DNA of 64,000 bases from Lasiosphaeris hirsuta (lineage: Eukaryota; Ascomycota; Sordariomycetes; Sordariales; Lasiosphaeriaceae). A model generated the notes under the pieces. The model saw only the letters and a list, made by a program, of their open reading frames with translations, searched no databases and had not been told where the DNA came from. The translations under genes were made by a program, and so were the position numbers. The stretch covers positions 4,898,001-4,962,000 of the forward strand of contig JAUKUA010000005.1 of the NCBI GenBank assembly GCA_030549175.1. The letters run 5' to 3'. Below are positions 1 through 11,322 of this stretch, one piece after another (the first letter of the stretch is position 1; every line of letters starts with the position of its first letter).

Positions 1-635
1 GAGTGGCATTCCCTCCTTGCGCAAGATCCTCTAGGCGTTCGGCAAGTTTCGCGTACTATGCATCTTGGTGTTTCCTGTGTGGGCTGGCTATCCTTTCCAT
101 CTCGCCGTCTAGTGCGCCTTGACCTTCAGGTAGACCGAAGGCGTGGTCTCCAAGGCACCACAGCAGCCCGCAGCCCAGGAGGAGACCTGCGAGGTCCCGA
201 AGGTGTTCCGATTCGTCCCTGACGGGCGCTCAGTACCAATCCTTGCCCCTTGTCAGGATCATGGCGACTTGGCTAAGATTCTCCCGGGCCATGCTGCGCG
301 ACAGCACCTCATCCGTGATCGCACCAGGCAGCTCGAGCAGATATCTTCGTCATAGTATCGTTCAAAAACCCCATCACGTTGGACCCCTCGTTTGGCTTCC
401 ACCACGGAATGACAAACTCAAAAGAGCTGCCGGCCGTCGAGACCCGAGCGACCGTCCCGATGCAAGTCCCCCGGACACGGAGCTTGGGCGAGCCTGGGCC
501 CATTGCCAGCTGCTGTTCGGTTCCTTCTCGCCGAGTCATGCGACAGCCTCGTAAGCGTTGCTGAATATCCGAACTCAGGCTCGGGGTTAGTACTACTTTT
601 CCTGTCCAGTCAATAACCCTAGAAAGGTATGACAC
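1..635 (-). pseudogene. C-terminal relic of a HET-domain (heterokaryon incompatibility) protein
   Basis: The minus strand reads like the C-terminal half of fungal HET-domain proteins: LRVRGTCIGTVARV near 480, then ARENLSQVAMILTRGKDWY near 300-230, then KLAERLEDLAQGGNA close to position 1. These follow the usual order of the region after the HET domain in the HET-6 type. The gene is broken: a TGA at 232-230 follows DWY, where family members usually read on, a TAG lies at 58-56 in the same frame, and the frame changes near 320-350. No HET domain is found upstream (636-1500), so the 5' part is lost, and the 3' end lies outside the window. Family assignment rests on motif recall and the exact boundary is uncertain. 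Confidence 0.6.
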
Positions 636-1562
636 CTTCTGGGCGTGTGCTCACACATCAAGATAGATGCGATACTAGTGGAGTATTTTAATCAAAAAGA
701 CTCAAGAGTCCGGTATCCTGCAAAATCAATAGTTTCAGTGCGTTAGGTTCTGTTTCAGATTGCGGAGTGAATTAACCTGGAGGCATTGAAACCACCCCGG
801 AAGATCTCTCTAGAATTGAAGGGGGGGTATTTTGTATCTCTAAAGGCCCTTTCCACATGCGAAAAGGCCCAATGTGTTTGCAAACCAAGTTCAAGGAGCA
901 ACACAAGAGGTTGCGATAGGGTGGCAGGGCATCTCGGCAGCTTTGAAGTCGCGCCCCGGCAGACAAACAAGGCTTCTTTTGCAGAATTCAGCGGCAGTAG
1001 GCCTTTCCCGGGTACTTGGAGGGCTAGTGCAAGAAAACGGAGAAGCACAGAGAGTAAGTTGACATCATCCGTCCAAGCTGCCAAGATTTGTCGGGCTGCT
1101 ATCCCGATTTGTCGTTTAAGCATCCTTCGGCCGGTTGGCGAGGACGGACGAGTCAGGAACAAACATCTGGTGGGATTGGAGCGATAAAGTCTACATTCCA
1201 GACTTGTCGGAGATTGACAGAGCGCTGGGCTGGGGAAGCACGGTTCCTGGCCGGAGCCGTTGATCCGTATCGAAGCCAAGACCCAAGCCTTTCTTGGCAT
1301 AGGATTCATCGCCAATGAAGAAGGCCAAACGACGCTCCAATACCCCTTTCGACCTGGCGCCACGATAGTCCATCGGCTAGGCCAGCGCCCAGATGTTGCG
1401 GCTGAGGATAGCGGGGGCACTTTGCCGCATTGATACTATCCCGAAAGCCTGGGTCTCGGGACGATTCAGGAAATCTTTGACTTATAAGTCGAGAGACGGC
1501 TTGCGAGAGAGCGAGTCTGTCTTGCTCAGCACCACTCCCTCGCCACACAACATCCCACCACA
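636..1562. other. no gene recognised
   Basis: Open frames here overlap on both strands and none has a recognisable domain, a good start or a splice structure. The last 100 bases are probably the promoter and 5' UTR of the gene starting at 1563. Confidence 0.5.
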
Positions 1563-2209
1563 ATGAAAGCAGCACTCGTCCTTGGTCTCGTCGGCCTGCA
1601 GGCTTCCCTGGTTGTGGCGGGCTTTGATGATTTCGACTTTTACTCCAAGTGCAGCGCGTCAAGCTCGGCCGCACTGTGGTCGTACGGGATCCCCCCCCCC
1701 TTTTGACCTGCACTATTGAAGCCAGACCCAACGCTGACAAGTCCATAGGAGTCTCGACGAGTGTTCCACCACCTTGAGGGCCAAGGTTACCAAGACATGC
1801 AACGCCAATAAGAGCTTTGACTATTGCGCATGTGACTGGGGCACCAGCTACATGTCGTGGGTTTCACCATCTCCCGAGTCCCCAAAGCTCCAGTCAAACT
1901 AACACCAGTCGCAACAACAGGACTTGCTTGACCTTGGTTTGCCCTACCGACATTGCCTCGTCGTACATTGCCTACGACCCCGCGCAGCGAACAACCGATT
2001 GCCCAGCCCTTCTCACAGGCGGCGCTGGTCTGGCCGAGCCCACGGCCACGGCAACACCGGGGTCTGGATCGAACGGAGACTCCTCTCCCACCACCGCGGG
2101 TACCGGGGGAGCGGCTGCAACATCAAAGGCGGGCGCGGCTAACATGGCCATGCCGATTGCTGGAGGTGTGTTTGCTGGAGCTGTCGGTGGCTTGGCTGTT
2201 TTCCTGTGA
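1563..2209 (+). CDS. small secreted cysteine-rich protein, probably GPI-anchored
   Basis: Three exons are inferred: 1563-1681, 1749-1856 and 1909-2209, giving 175 aa. The ATG lies in a good fungal context (CACCACAATG) and opens a signal peptide (MKAALVLGLVGLQASLVVAG). The mature part has eight cysteines in about 90 residues, including CACDWGTSYM across the second exon end. It is followed by a Ser/Thr/Gly/Ala-rich linker and a C-terminal hydrophobic segment (MAMPIAGGVFAGAVGG...) that ends the protein with no basic tail. This is the layout of GPI-anchored fungal cell-surface proteins. Both introns keep the frame open, while reading through them hits stops. No named family is recognised. The role is unknown; it would act at the plasma membrane or wall. 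Confidence 0.75.
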
Positions 2210-3008
2210 GTGGTTCGGTGCGGGTCGTGGTCAAGAGGACATACGGAGCGGAGAGGCGTTATGTGTACATCTGTCACCTGTTGTCTGGAATTAGAGGGGC
2301 GTTGTTTCTTGACTTAGACGGTATAAACCATTATTCAGGGTCCTTCCTCCACCGCAACCTCCACTATGAATAACATGAGTAGGGCTAGTGTCTTCAAGTA
2401 AGACCCTGAAGGTGGGTGAGGGGCGCGTCTTGCAACGGCAGACCGTCGTACGAGGCAAAACGTCATTGATGTTAGGATCAATGACTGATACAAGTCGCGA
2501 AGAGTGCAAGATGGAACTTGTCGATTTGTGCATCATTCTGGGCTGGGCCGACGACTCATGTCAATCTCGCCAAAGTTGTGACTGCGCAGCTAAAGGGCTC
2601 AAATCGGCGAGTTGGAGACTGTGTGAGTTGAAGATGCCGATCTATTCCACCTCTAGCTGCCCTTGAACGTGAGACTCGAAATACGTGATACGATGAAGGG
2701 GGTTACTAGTCACAAAGAAACCGGGCAGTGAGCAAAAGCCACAAGAACCTGCCAATCGCATCCCTCGTTCAAATACGATGGTATGTGGGTGGCCTGGTAA
2801 TTGCATACTATCCAACCAATGAGGTACTATGCCCACCATACTTGCGTAAACCAAAACAACCCGGGGGAGACCACCATGATGGCAGGTCTAAAAAGATAAA
2901 TGCTCAACTCTCGAAGCCATCAATCGCCTGTTTCCAATCTCCATCTATCTCTACACTGTCAACCCCATCTTGATCTAATATCGCGACCAGACACAGAGAA
3001 TAATCACC
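2210..3008. other. no gene recognised
   Basis: Intergenic stretch between two plus-strand genes. Short open frames exist on both strands but none has domain or splice support. The final 80 bases, including CAACCCCATCTTG and AATCACC before the ATG, fit a 5' leader. Confidence 0.4.
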
Positions 3009-3595
3009 ATGTCCACAATCCCAAGCATCACCAGCTTGAAACAAAGCACCCACGTCTGCCACTACCCCCCAGCTGCCCCGCACCGCCGCCTCTACCTCAC
3101 GGCGCGCACCCTCAGCGTCGTTCTCGCCCTCGTCCAAATCGCAGCGGCGGCGACCGTGGCAGGGGCGTTCAAGCAGGTGCACTGGCTCGACCCGTCACTG
3201 ACGCCCGCCATTTCGAGTCTGCTCTACTCGGGGCTCGACATTATCTGTGTAGTGCGCTGGAATCGGCGGTCGCACCACCTCACGCGAAGCGTCTACGACG
3301 GGGCGCTGGCCGTGGGGTTCGCTGTTGCAGCGGGATTTTTGGGGAAGTTGGCGATGCCGTTCATGAGGGGGGAGGAGGGGGAGGAGGGGGAGGGGGTTGT
3401 GGTGGGGGCGCTGGGGGTGGTGGTTTTGGCGTGCATGCTGTCGCAAGTGTAAGTGTGATTTTGTGGTATGGGAATGAGCTGTGCTAACTTTTGTGGGGCA
3501 GTGTCATTCACTTTGGGGTGTGTCTTGGCGGGATTCAAGAGACGATGGAAATTCGGCGCGAGAGGCATCAGTGGGAGGAAGGTGAGAGTGTCTAG
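3009..3595 (+). CDS. predicted four-helix membrane protein, unknown function
   Basis: Two exons, 3009-3448 and 3502-3595, encode 177 aa. The intron has GTAAGT, a GCTAAC branch site and CAG, and the ATG context is AATCACCATG. Four hydrophobic segments can be seen at about residues 31-55, 65-83, 96-118 and 130-156, with a charged C-terminus (EIRRERHQWEEGESV). Between helices 3 and 4 lies an acidic loop (RGEEGEEGEGV) encoded by a G-rich tract at 3366-3423. The layout recalls small MARVEL-like tetraspan proteins, but no diagnostic motif was seen. Function is unknown. Confidence 0.65.
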
Positions 3596-5344
3596 GGCTT
3601 CAGGTTTTGAGATGAGATTAGCAAGGACAAAAAGTACCTCAGAGAAGAATGCCACGCATGTACTTGAATCATGGTTGATGAAGCTTAATTTTAACATGCA
3701 ATGTTTGGCCTCCTGTACCTCTCTACTACCCCCTCTAACAGTTAAAGTGTATTCGGTACTTTTAGCAGCTCCGGCTCCCCCAGACGTGTGGTCCCGCAGC
3801 TGCCAAGGTACTTCACAACAACAGAAATTGCATGACAGAATGTGGGAATACACTGCCTTCCCTTGGACTAAAATTGCAGTGCCAGGGCACGGCACTTCGC
3901 CTTCGCCTTCCAATTAGCTCCAACCTCCACGCGCATGGAATGCTGCAAGCACAGGCGGCTGTTCGCGACTCGAGTTGCTCATGCACCGCCACCAAAAGCC
4001 TCCACCCCGTTGAACTCGAATTCTGTGGCAGAAGCAAACATGATGGCAATAACAGAGGGACCATAACAGATGACGCCGCCCAAGGTTACATGCTCGCGTT
4101 AGCCGCATCTTAACGCGCGCCCATGGTACATTCTATATAATTGCAACGCGGTTGCTTTCGCCGTGCGATGCGATGTGATGCATCGGGAGATAAATCATGT
4201 GACCCGAACCTACTGCGAGGGCCCGCTTTCTGGGAATGTACACGGTTAAATCGGTCGTGCAGTCCGATGGCCATATGCTGGCCACGCAGAGGCGGGAGCC
4301 CTTTTGTGATTCCAATAAAGAGGGGGAATGTGAGCGAGCGCCAGACGTGGCAAAGCGTTCAAGAGGGTGCAAGTGCTCGAATGGGAGAAGAGTTAAAAGT
4401 GTTCAAATGACCTGCCGTTGCTATAGCCAAGATGACCATCGTTCGAATCCCTCAGGGGTATCCTCGATCCATACGAACCACTCAAATTTCTGGGCTCCTC
4501 TGCTTCTGCGGGATGAGTCCCATCGACGGAGTTTCAGACAAGCCCAGAACAAAAGCGCCGTGACAAACTAGCCCCTCTCTCCGGTTAGCGCTTCCGACTG
4601 ACCACAAAGTTCAAATGATGACTGCCTGCCAGATTACAAAAAACTTTAGGGTTGCGAAATGTGACCGGGAGCGACGAAGTAGGACCTGAGGTCCAGGTGA
4701 GGAGGACAATACAACCTGCGAGGCCGATACGGGCGGGCCATGGCTGCCAGGCCACGGCTGGTCCATCCAGCTGGCATCCTCGATAAGCACCATAGGCACC
4801 AATCCCGCGCACAAAGTGGGACAGATGCCTTTTTTTGAAGACTTGCCTTAAAGATACGTGACCTGTACATGTGAGAAAGAAGAACACTGGAAAAGAAAGA
4901 GACTGGGGCAGGAACGGAAAGGTGAGGGCATCGTGAAAGGATGATCTTACCACCTTTCGAACCTGAGAAACACTTAGCAGTGTGACAACCAGATGAGCGT
5001 GATGCCGATCACAGAACTCAGTTCAAGAGTCTCTTGAAGCTGGATACCAACTGCTCGTCAGCAATATTTCCTCTTTAAAGGCGACAAGGCCATCCCGCTC
5101 ACTTCATCCAGCGTGACATAGACTCTTGAGAGCCAGCACAGTGGTAGAATAACCACAGGAACAAATAACGGCTCCACAACCATGGATAGCCAGAAATTCC
5201 AACCTTCATCCGACTTGAATACGTCAAGAGCGGCGCCAGGGGTGATGCGGCCCCTCAAGACGTCCCTCAGTGACCGCAACGCACGAGAGCGTTACAAAAG
5301 TACAAAGGTGAAAAAGTCTCGCCGGGTTTGGCTAGGAGCCTTTG
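3596..5344. other. no gene recognised
   Basis: About 1.7 kb without a convincing gene. Open frames are short and conflicting. A sequence resembling a tRNA B box (GTTCGAATCC) at about 4440-4449 has no matching cloverleaf. Confidence 0.45.
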
Positions 5345-6171
5345 TTAATCCTCCTCACCAACTATCACGTTACCCCAGAGCCGGACAACGAGGCGGGTAG
5401 CGAGGTGGACAACCAGGTAAGAAACCAGGTGGGTAACGGAACTAGCCGCCGTCAACCTATCATACATGCACAAAGATATGGTATCATACTTACGTTTCGC
5501 TAATAGAGGTAAAACGATGTGATAGACGATGCCAGCCAGGCCGTTCAGTGTCAAGGCCCAACATACACCAGCTTCCACAATGAGCCTCTTCACAATATTG
5601 CGTACACCAGCAACTGTCATGCCTTGGCGACGAGCCAGTGAAATGACGGACAGGATGGCGGACAATATCACGAGCTGCCACAAGTTGGTCACTAGCATTA
5701 TCCCCCTCTACTGTAGAAACCGCTGGCATCGTAACACCTGGGTGGTGAGTATAGAGCACTATGTATAACTGCGGGAAGAAGATATCAGTTGATTGGTGCG
5801 CAGGTACGATTTAGTCTCGATTTAGTCTTGATAGCGGCGTGCACTCACATGCCCAGCGATGTCCCTACGGTTGCCGCCTCATTTTCCACGAATGAGTTGA
5901 GACTGTGGTATACCCGATCCCAGAGGTTGAAATGGTCTCAACCACCCACCCGAAGCTGGGCGAGTTCACTGTCGGTCTCACCAATGCAGAGATAGATAAA
6001 GCCCAGGCCAAGAGCGCTGAGCAGATTGTCTACTAGCTTTTCCGTCACGGCAGCTATTCCGTCTCCAAAGATGAAGTCTGCCGCAACGACAGCCACAACA
6101 ACCTGGCCCTGAGACCCGTCAGCAAATGCGGCCACCGGGATGGTTCGGGTGGTTCGAGTTACAATCAGCAA
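5345..6171 (-). pseudogene. degraded multi-helix membrane protein gene
   Basis: Three coding-like pieces lie in order on the minus strand. The first, about 6110-5860, contains AADFIFGDGIAA and an in-frame TGA at 5940-5938, then continues as NLWDRVYHSLNSFVENEAA. After a possible intron with GTGAGTGC near 5847 comes LYIVLYTHHPGV near 5765. A frame change follows, then a 117-codon open stretch ending at 5345 with hydrophobic segments NLWQLVILSAILSVISLA and AGVCWALTLNGLAGIVYHIV. The pieces look like one polytopic protein that has lost its frame. No ATG with good context was found at the 5' end. The family is not recognised, and a short unrelated gene at 5345-5698 is an alternative. Confidence 0.3.
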
Positions 6172-6362
6172 GAAACTACCCCAGTGCTAGTATAGTACTG
6201 TGTAGGCGAATTTGGAGGGAACCCGAACCCAAGCATTATCATGCCGCCAGGGAGGAGCTAGCCTATATGACTTGTCTCCCCGGACGCTCGACCTTTCTTC
6301 GTTGCCTTCAATGTTTTCCCGCCCATCCATACTCATTTCAGTCTTGAACCGCTATAAGTCCC

Positions 6363-6363
<1 letters not shown>

Positions 6364-6393
<30 letters not shown>
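6364..6393 (+). repeat. A(30) homopolymer tract
   Basis: Thirty consecutive A residues follow CCCC. This could be a retroposition tail or simple slippage. No reverse-transcriptase gene or target-site duplication was recognised beside it. Confidence 0.9.
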
Positions 6394-6396
<3 letters not shown>

Positions 6397-6855
6397 GGGG
6401 TTTCGCACAAGTGCGGCACTGTAAGCTTGTGTGTATGATGATATGATTTGTTAAACAGATGTTAGGGTAGTGTGTATTTCCTTTGGCTGCCCGACTATGT
6501 ACGGCGAGGGGTGAGTGTCCAGCATTTCGGTTCCGACAATTCATGTACTGCAAGGAAATATAAAGCTGTAAAAAGAGAGAAAGAAGACCACACATTCCCG
6601 CTGCCTGGTAATTATTTTTTACATACCCTTTCCGCGCTCCTCCCACTCTCGCATCTGCTGCCCCCCTGAAGCAGCCAATAGAGCTCGCATCATGAGAGCA
6701 GCATTCATTGGTGCCTGCCGGCCGTGACCGTGCGTTTGTCTGACGATTGCTGCATGAGGAGGTGGCAAGCCAGGTAGCCAACGAACGAAGACTCATCTGC
6801 TGCGGACATTGCTCAAGTGCGAGGGAAAATGAAGGGAGACCTCCAAGTCCTTTTG
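6394..6855. other. no gene recognised
   Basis: Short conflicting open frames only; probably decayed sequence between two gene relics. Confidence 0.4.
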
Positions 6856-7834
6856 TTATTGGAGCCAACACCGCGCACGCCCTCCACCAAACGCACATGC
6901 TATTGGTGCCAAAGGCCACCAATTCAACCAGCCCGAATATTTTACCTTGCCGCGGCCAGGCAGCGACTTGAGTCTGTTGGCTTCACCTTCAAAGATTTCG
7001 TCAACAAGATCGGAAACAACCAGGTGGCCCTTGTTGTCAGTCGCTGTATTGCTGATCCACACATCCAGCTCGGCCCCTTGCGTGATCAGTTGGCCGCTTA
7101 GGCGGGACCGAACGGCGACAAGGGACGGCGAGGATTGGCTCCTTTGCGCTGCCTCATAGCACGACAGGAGGAAGAGCTGCCAGACAGTCCGTCCTTCGTT
7201 CAGGTGCAATTTTTGGTTGGGGTCCGCGCCGTAGTCCAGGAGTATATGGACCATATCCGCGTCGACAAATACTGTCATCCCGCCGCGAGTGGTATTGTAG
7301 CGAGAGGGGCGTGACACGTCGGGGACGGAGGGCGTAATCGAGAAGCGGTCTCCCGCGTTTCTACATTAGCCTAGGATCCGAGAGCTTGAGGACGACGTAC
7401 CCCGAAAGTCGGGTCTGGATCGCAAGCGCGAGGAAGTTGCACTCTCTACTCTCGCGGTATTCGTCGTGCCCCCGCGTGGTGGGAGAGTCTCGGACGCTGG
7501 TCCAATGCGTTCCAATGGAGCGGCCGTGGATGCTGCATGTTCGGTCGGCCTCATCAAGCAGCTTGTAGACGGCTGCCGAGTGTTGGGAGTCGTCGGGGTG
7601 TCGCTTCTCGACTTCGTGAGCATAATAGAGTAGCTCATCCTCGCTGTATCTCCCGAAACTTTTCGTTCTCCTGTAACCTCTGTCGGACGTAGACCTCCAT
7701 GTCCTTCTTGGTGAAGTCGTGGATATGCAGGATTCTCCGCCGGTGTTTATAGTGCTCATCCAAATAGTGTCGCGACCGGCTCGAGACGCAAAGCTTGAGG
7801 TAAGTCGTCTAGTCAAAAAGGCCGAGAATGTCAA
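6856..7834 (-). pseudogene. C-terminal relic of a NACHT/ankyrin (NLR-type) protein
   Basis: On the minus strand, from 7800 down: LKLCVSSRSRHYLDEH then FTKKDMEVYVRQRLQENEKF, typical of the end of a fungal NACHT domain. Next come LLYYAHEVEKRHPDDSQHS and CNFLALAIQTRLSGYVVLKL, typical of the region between NACHT and the C-terminus, then KRGRPLLDYALRP and MVHILLDYGADPNQKL, an ankyrin-type unit. Damage is clear: a TGA ends the NACHT piece near 7633 and the frame switches into the next block with much of the usual middle missing. A TAG at 7363-7361 sits just before KRGRPLL, and the frame shifts again near 7280. The 5' half is absent and the sequence beyond 7850 is repeat-like. NLR proteins act as cytosolic sensors; this copy cannot make one. 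Confidence 0.65.
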
Positions 7835-8044
7835 CCATATATCTAAGGCCTGATATCACTCCAGTGCTCTTATGTTGGAGGTGGTGCCCCACCTCGAGGG
7901 TGCAGGGCGCACACGCCACCTCGCCTAGCTAGTGCCCTTTGGGCCACACCTAGATAGCTGTTGCAGGCCAGGGAAATCCTGGCCCGCAACACCACACAAT
8001 CCAACACCACATTCCGTTGCTCTGTCTTGCCCACATCTTATCTT

Positions 8045-8560
8045 AGCCGTCGGCCGCACCTCCCGACCGCTACGATTGACCCTCTCAAGGATGAGAAGTT
8101 CCAGAAGGGCGGGTATACGCCTTTTTTAGTACCGGCTGGCTCCTATAAGCCGCCACCGACTAACAACCGGCTCCTAGGCTTGGGCCTGATGAGAAGTCTG
8201 CTTCTGGGCTCCGGAGAGGACTTTATAGAGGATATCGCAAAAAAAGAAAAAAAAATTGGTGTTACGGGCCTTGGATCTGCGCAGACGACGCCTAGCCGTT
8301 TTGGTTCCCTGCCCCTGGACTGTGTTTTACGTGTGCCCTGGTCCTGTACCTCTAGGCCTTCCTGGACTTCCTATATATTTGCCCTCCTTATGATACGAAT
8401 ACTAGAGCCTCCTACATACCAGATTGGGCACTGGTATCACGGACTTTGACTTCCGGCGTGGATAAGGGCGAAAAGGGCGGCAAATTCTAGATTTTTTCAA
8501 ACAAAACCCCAACCCTGTATGGAGTAGCGCACCCGGAATAAAAAGGTGTAGTGCGCCCCG
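8045..8560. repeat. degenerate second copy of the TIR-element ORF region
   Basis: The segment aligns by eye with the element at 40471-41734. Shared landmarks in the same order are GCCGTCGGCCGCACCTCCC (8045 and 40850), CGCCTTTTTT, GGCTGGCTCCT, CGGCTCCTAGGCTTGG versus CCGCTCCTGGGCTTTGG, CCTGCCCCTGGAC, GGCCTTCCTG, and at the end CAACCCTG followed by AGTGCGCC words (8508 and 8552; 41670 and 41694). The copy is shorter, with deletions and substitutions, and encodes no open protein. A clear 58-bp terminal inverted repeat was not found here, so only part of the element, mainly the ORF, is preserved. Confidence 0.6.
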
Positions 8561-9085
8561 GGTAGGTGCCGAGATAATATCGTGGTGTTTGATGGGTTGC
8601 TGGTGCCTATGATCACGCGGAGAGTCGATGGAGGAGGCCAGACGGTGATCGGCCCGGCATATACGTGTCGGGCCTCATTCATTTGACAGGGGCCAGGGGT
8701 AGAAGGCATAAATGGAGTATCACCCTTGTATGAGCTTGAAGTTCTGTTTGTTCTTCCGTGATCAATACAGCGTGCCGTTGAGACTCCAGACTACTTCAAG
8801 ACTGTGACCCACACTGCCTCTCAATATAAGAACTCCCTACTGCACCGACCTTCTACCTAGGTACGATTGACTGCGATTGAGTGCGACCGCTACGATGGGG
8901 TACGACCGCTGCGATACCCTGATGGTGGTATGGCTCAAAGGCTGTCTGGGCTTTTGGCAAGTACATAGTGGATTGTAGCAATCTTCACAGTAGCTCGTTA
9001 CGTTCTCAAAAACTAAACATTACAACTCCAGCGTCGACAGACTTGCGCGCACACATGCAGTCGAGCCAATCCTACCGACCGCCCC
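8561..9085. other. no gene recognised
   Basis: Spacer between the repeat copy and the 3' end of the CorA-like gene; it contains short TACGAT(T/C)G-type words near 8861-8920 but no coding signal. Confidence 0.4.
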
Positions 9086-10586
9086 CTACAGTCCCGCTAC
9101 CCGCCGGACCAACCCCTCTTCTTTCTCATCCGTCCGATGGGCCCTCCAGTGCCAAAGGGCAGCAAAGACCAGGACAATGATGGTAAGTGGAACAGCAACA
9201 GCCCACAGAAGCCCAAAGAGCGGCGTCGGTCTCACCGTCCAATTTTCGTTGACGAAAGACGTGAAAAACAGCTGACTCCCCATGATTGCGGCCACTGCCG
9301 TGGTAGGCAAGAAGATGGTGGTGATGGCCGCCATGATCTTCATGACGCTGGAGTGCTGAATCAGAATGCTCGAGTCGGCGACGGTAAGCAGGTTGAAGGA
9401 GAGGCCGATCGAGTTTGCGACCCGCAGATTCAGACTCTCCAGACGGAGCTTGGTGGATCGAAATAAGGACTGCCGGTAGAGCAGCAAGTCGCGCAATTCC
9501 TGGCGGGTTTGGCTGACTCTCTCCGGTTGCTTGCCGAGTCGTGATTGCGATTGTGGCGATTCCTCGGCACGCCGGATAATGCTGTCAGTCAAATGGAGGC
9601 ACGATTCGACTGCTTCTCGAAGGTGAATCATGTGCTTTGCAACATTGTGCAGCTCTGCGAAAGTGACTTTCTTCGACGTCGATGCCTGCTCCCTAGAGGT
9701 TGAGGCCACCAGCAACCGCTGTATGTGTCAGTACCAGTGGGTGGGCCACCCTCTGCCTCCAGATGGATAAACTCACATGTTCCAGAGCACCAAACACGGC
9801 GTTCATGTTCCAGACGTTATCGTCCACCTCCGAGTACAGGCCATCCAAGACGACATCGAGAAGGACATACGGCTCGTCTAATGCCTGCCTCCAGCCGGGA
9901 CGTTTGAGAAACTGCCTCAGCCTCTCTTCGACCTTGCCTTCTGCCCCGAAGCAGCAGAGGGTGACAGTTTGTTTATTCCCGTCAGCAAATAGGAAGAAGC
10001 CAGACCGCCTCCACGTGTAATCGGCCTGGTGTGCAACCAAGGTTTTGTCAGAGCCACGCAGTGGTCCTTGGTGGACCACTATAGGGGCATCCTCGGCAAT
10101 CTCGATATGCTTGCAGAGGAAATGAACCCACGCACATTGATTTCCCTTTTCCTGGTTGCTGATCGAGCCGAAGCTGTGGCTCACTGATTGGAGCCTCTCC
10201 CTTATGAAGGCTTGCGGGATCCCAATGGCCTTGAACAGGGCCAGGAAGGCAGCTTTGGTGGCCTTCTGTGGGAGATCGAGGGGAGCAAGACTACCAAAGA
10301 AGTTAGATTCGAGCTTTTTGTGGGTGCTCAATAGCGATCCCTGCATTATGCGCAAACCAATTTGCTGAGCTTCGAGATAGGTGGGAATTCCTGGCTTTTT
10401 GTGTTCCCATGCTCCGTCAGGGTTGACTTGGAGGCATTAGCCCGAGGCACAAACGCTCAAAGAAAAACACCCACCTGCTGTATTTTCCCATACGTCAAGC
10501 GAAAACGGCTGCGGTGGAATGAAATGGTTGCTGTCGGCCTGGGCCGCGAATTCCCAGGTGGGATCTCCGTCCATTGCCCAGGACAT
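9086..10586 (-). CDS. CorA-like Mg2+ transporter family membrane protein
   Basis: Three exons on the minus strand, 10586-10475, 10426-9777 and 9718-9086, join in frame to give 464 aa. The start MSWAMDGDPTWEF was chosen because the next block (HFIPPQPFSLDVWEN) matches the N-termini of fungal CorA-like proteins. The long soluble part includes an acidic/aromatic region and a helical stretch before the membrane. Two helices close the protein at about residues 381-401 (MAAITTIFLPTTAVAAIMGS) and 420-442, the CorA arrangement. The canonical CorA signature GMN after the first helix is replaced here by GSQ, as in many fungal CorA-like paralogues, so Mg2+ transport should not be assumed. It probably sits in the plasma or an internal membrane. 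It is divergent from the HET-like gene at 11323. An upstream extra exon cannot be excluded. Confidence 0.8.
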
Positions 10587-11322
10587 CTTGAACCGCCCTT
10601 GTGGCCTGGAGAATCGTCACGAGGACAAAGTCTCACGACTTTGACTGTGAGGTTCAGCGAGGGACCCGGTTTTGCTTGAGGATTAATGGGCAAGGAGCGC
10701 AGACGAGGAGCGCAGAGCCGCAGCGACATACCGACCTCTTGAATGCTCAACGGTGGCTTGCACCTCATCTCCGAACTCAGCGCGCCACACACCTAGGCTG
10801 AATGCCGTGTAACCCCAGTTTCCGCCATGAGGGCAAGGCTCTGTAGGCGTTGGCGTCGAGAAAGGGGGACTACCGCCGGCATGCATACCGCCATCCGCTG
10901 AGCCAGCATCCAAACTCGACGGGGTTTCCCGCAAACTCCGCAGTCATGATGCTCGGTGAGCAGCTTTTCCCTAGCCACCGCAAATAATATGATCAATATC
11001 ACCATACAATCTCGTAACTAAACGCTGAAAAACAAAGTTTTTCAACGCCTCACCATTCAAACTTCAAATATGATGATGCAAGCCACGGGCTGGGGGAGTC
11101 TTCTCGGCACTCGGATCGCGATTTTTGGTGACAGACAGCCTTTTGTTGTTGAACCCACCATCTCAGCACCCCCTATTGGAACCCCAAGTTGTTGCAACAA
11201 TCCCGAGGCCCAAAATCGTAGGGACATAAGAAGCTTAAAAGGAGCGAGCCAACAACCTGTTTGAGCAACCGTGCTGTGGTTCCGTTCCAAGTCAGTCGTG
11301 TGATGTTTGGGAGGCATCCAAC
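10587..11322. promoter_or_regulatory. shared divergent promoter interval
   Basis: About 736 bp separate the starts of the CorA-like gene (minus) and the HET-like membrane protein gene (plus). No specific factor sites are claimed. A weakly coding-looking minus-strand frame at 10683-10934 could be an extra 5' exon of the CorA-like gene. Confidence 0.35.

Noticed and set aside
1191..1373. minus-strand peptide with FIGDESYAKKGLG resembling an acetyltransferase acetyl-CoA motif
   Set aside because: A stop lies two codons before, no other part of the fold is seen, and the match is short enough to be chance.
4430..4460. B-box-like GTTCGAATCC
   Set aside because: No T-stem pairing and no A box at the right distance.
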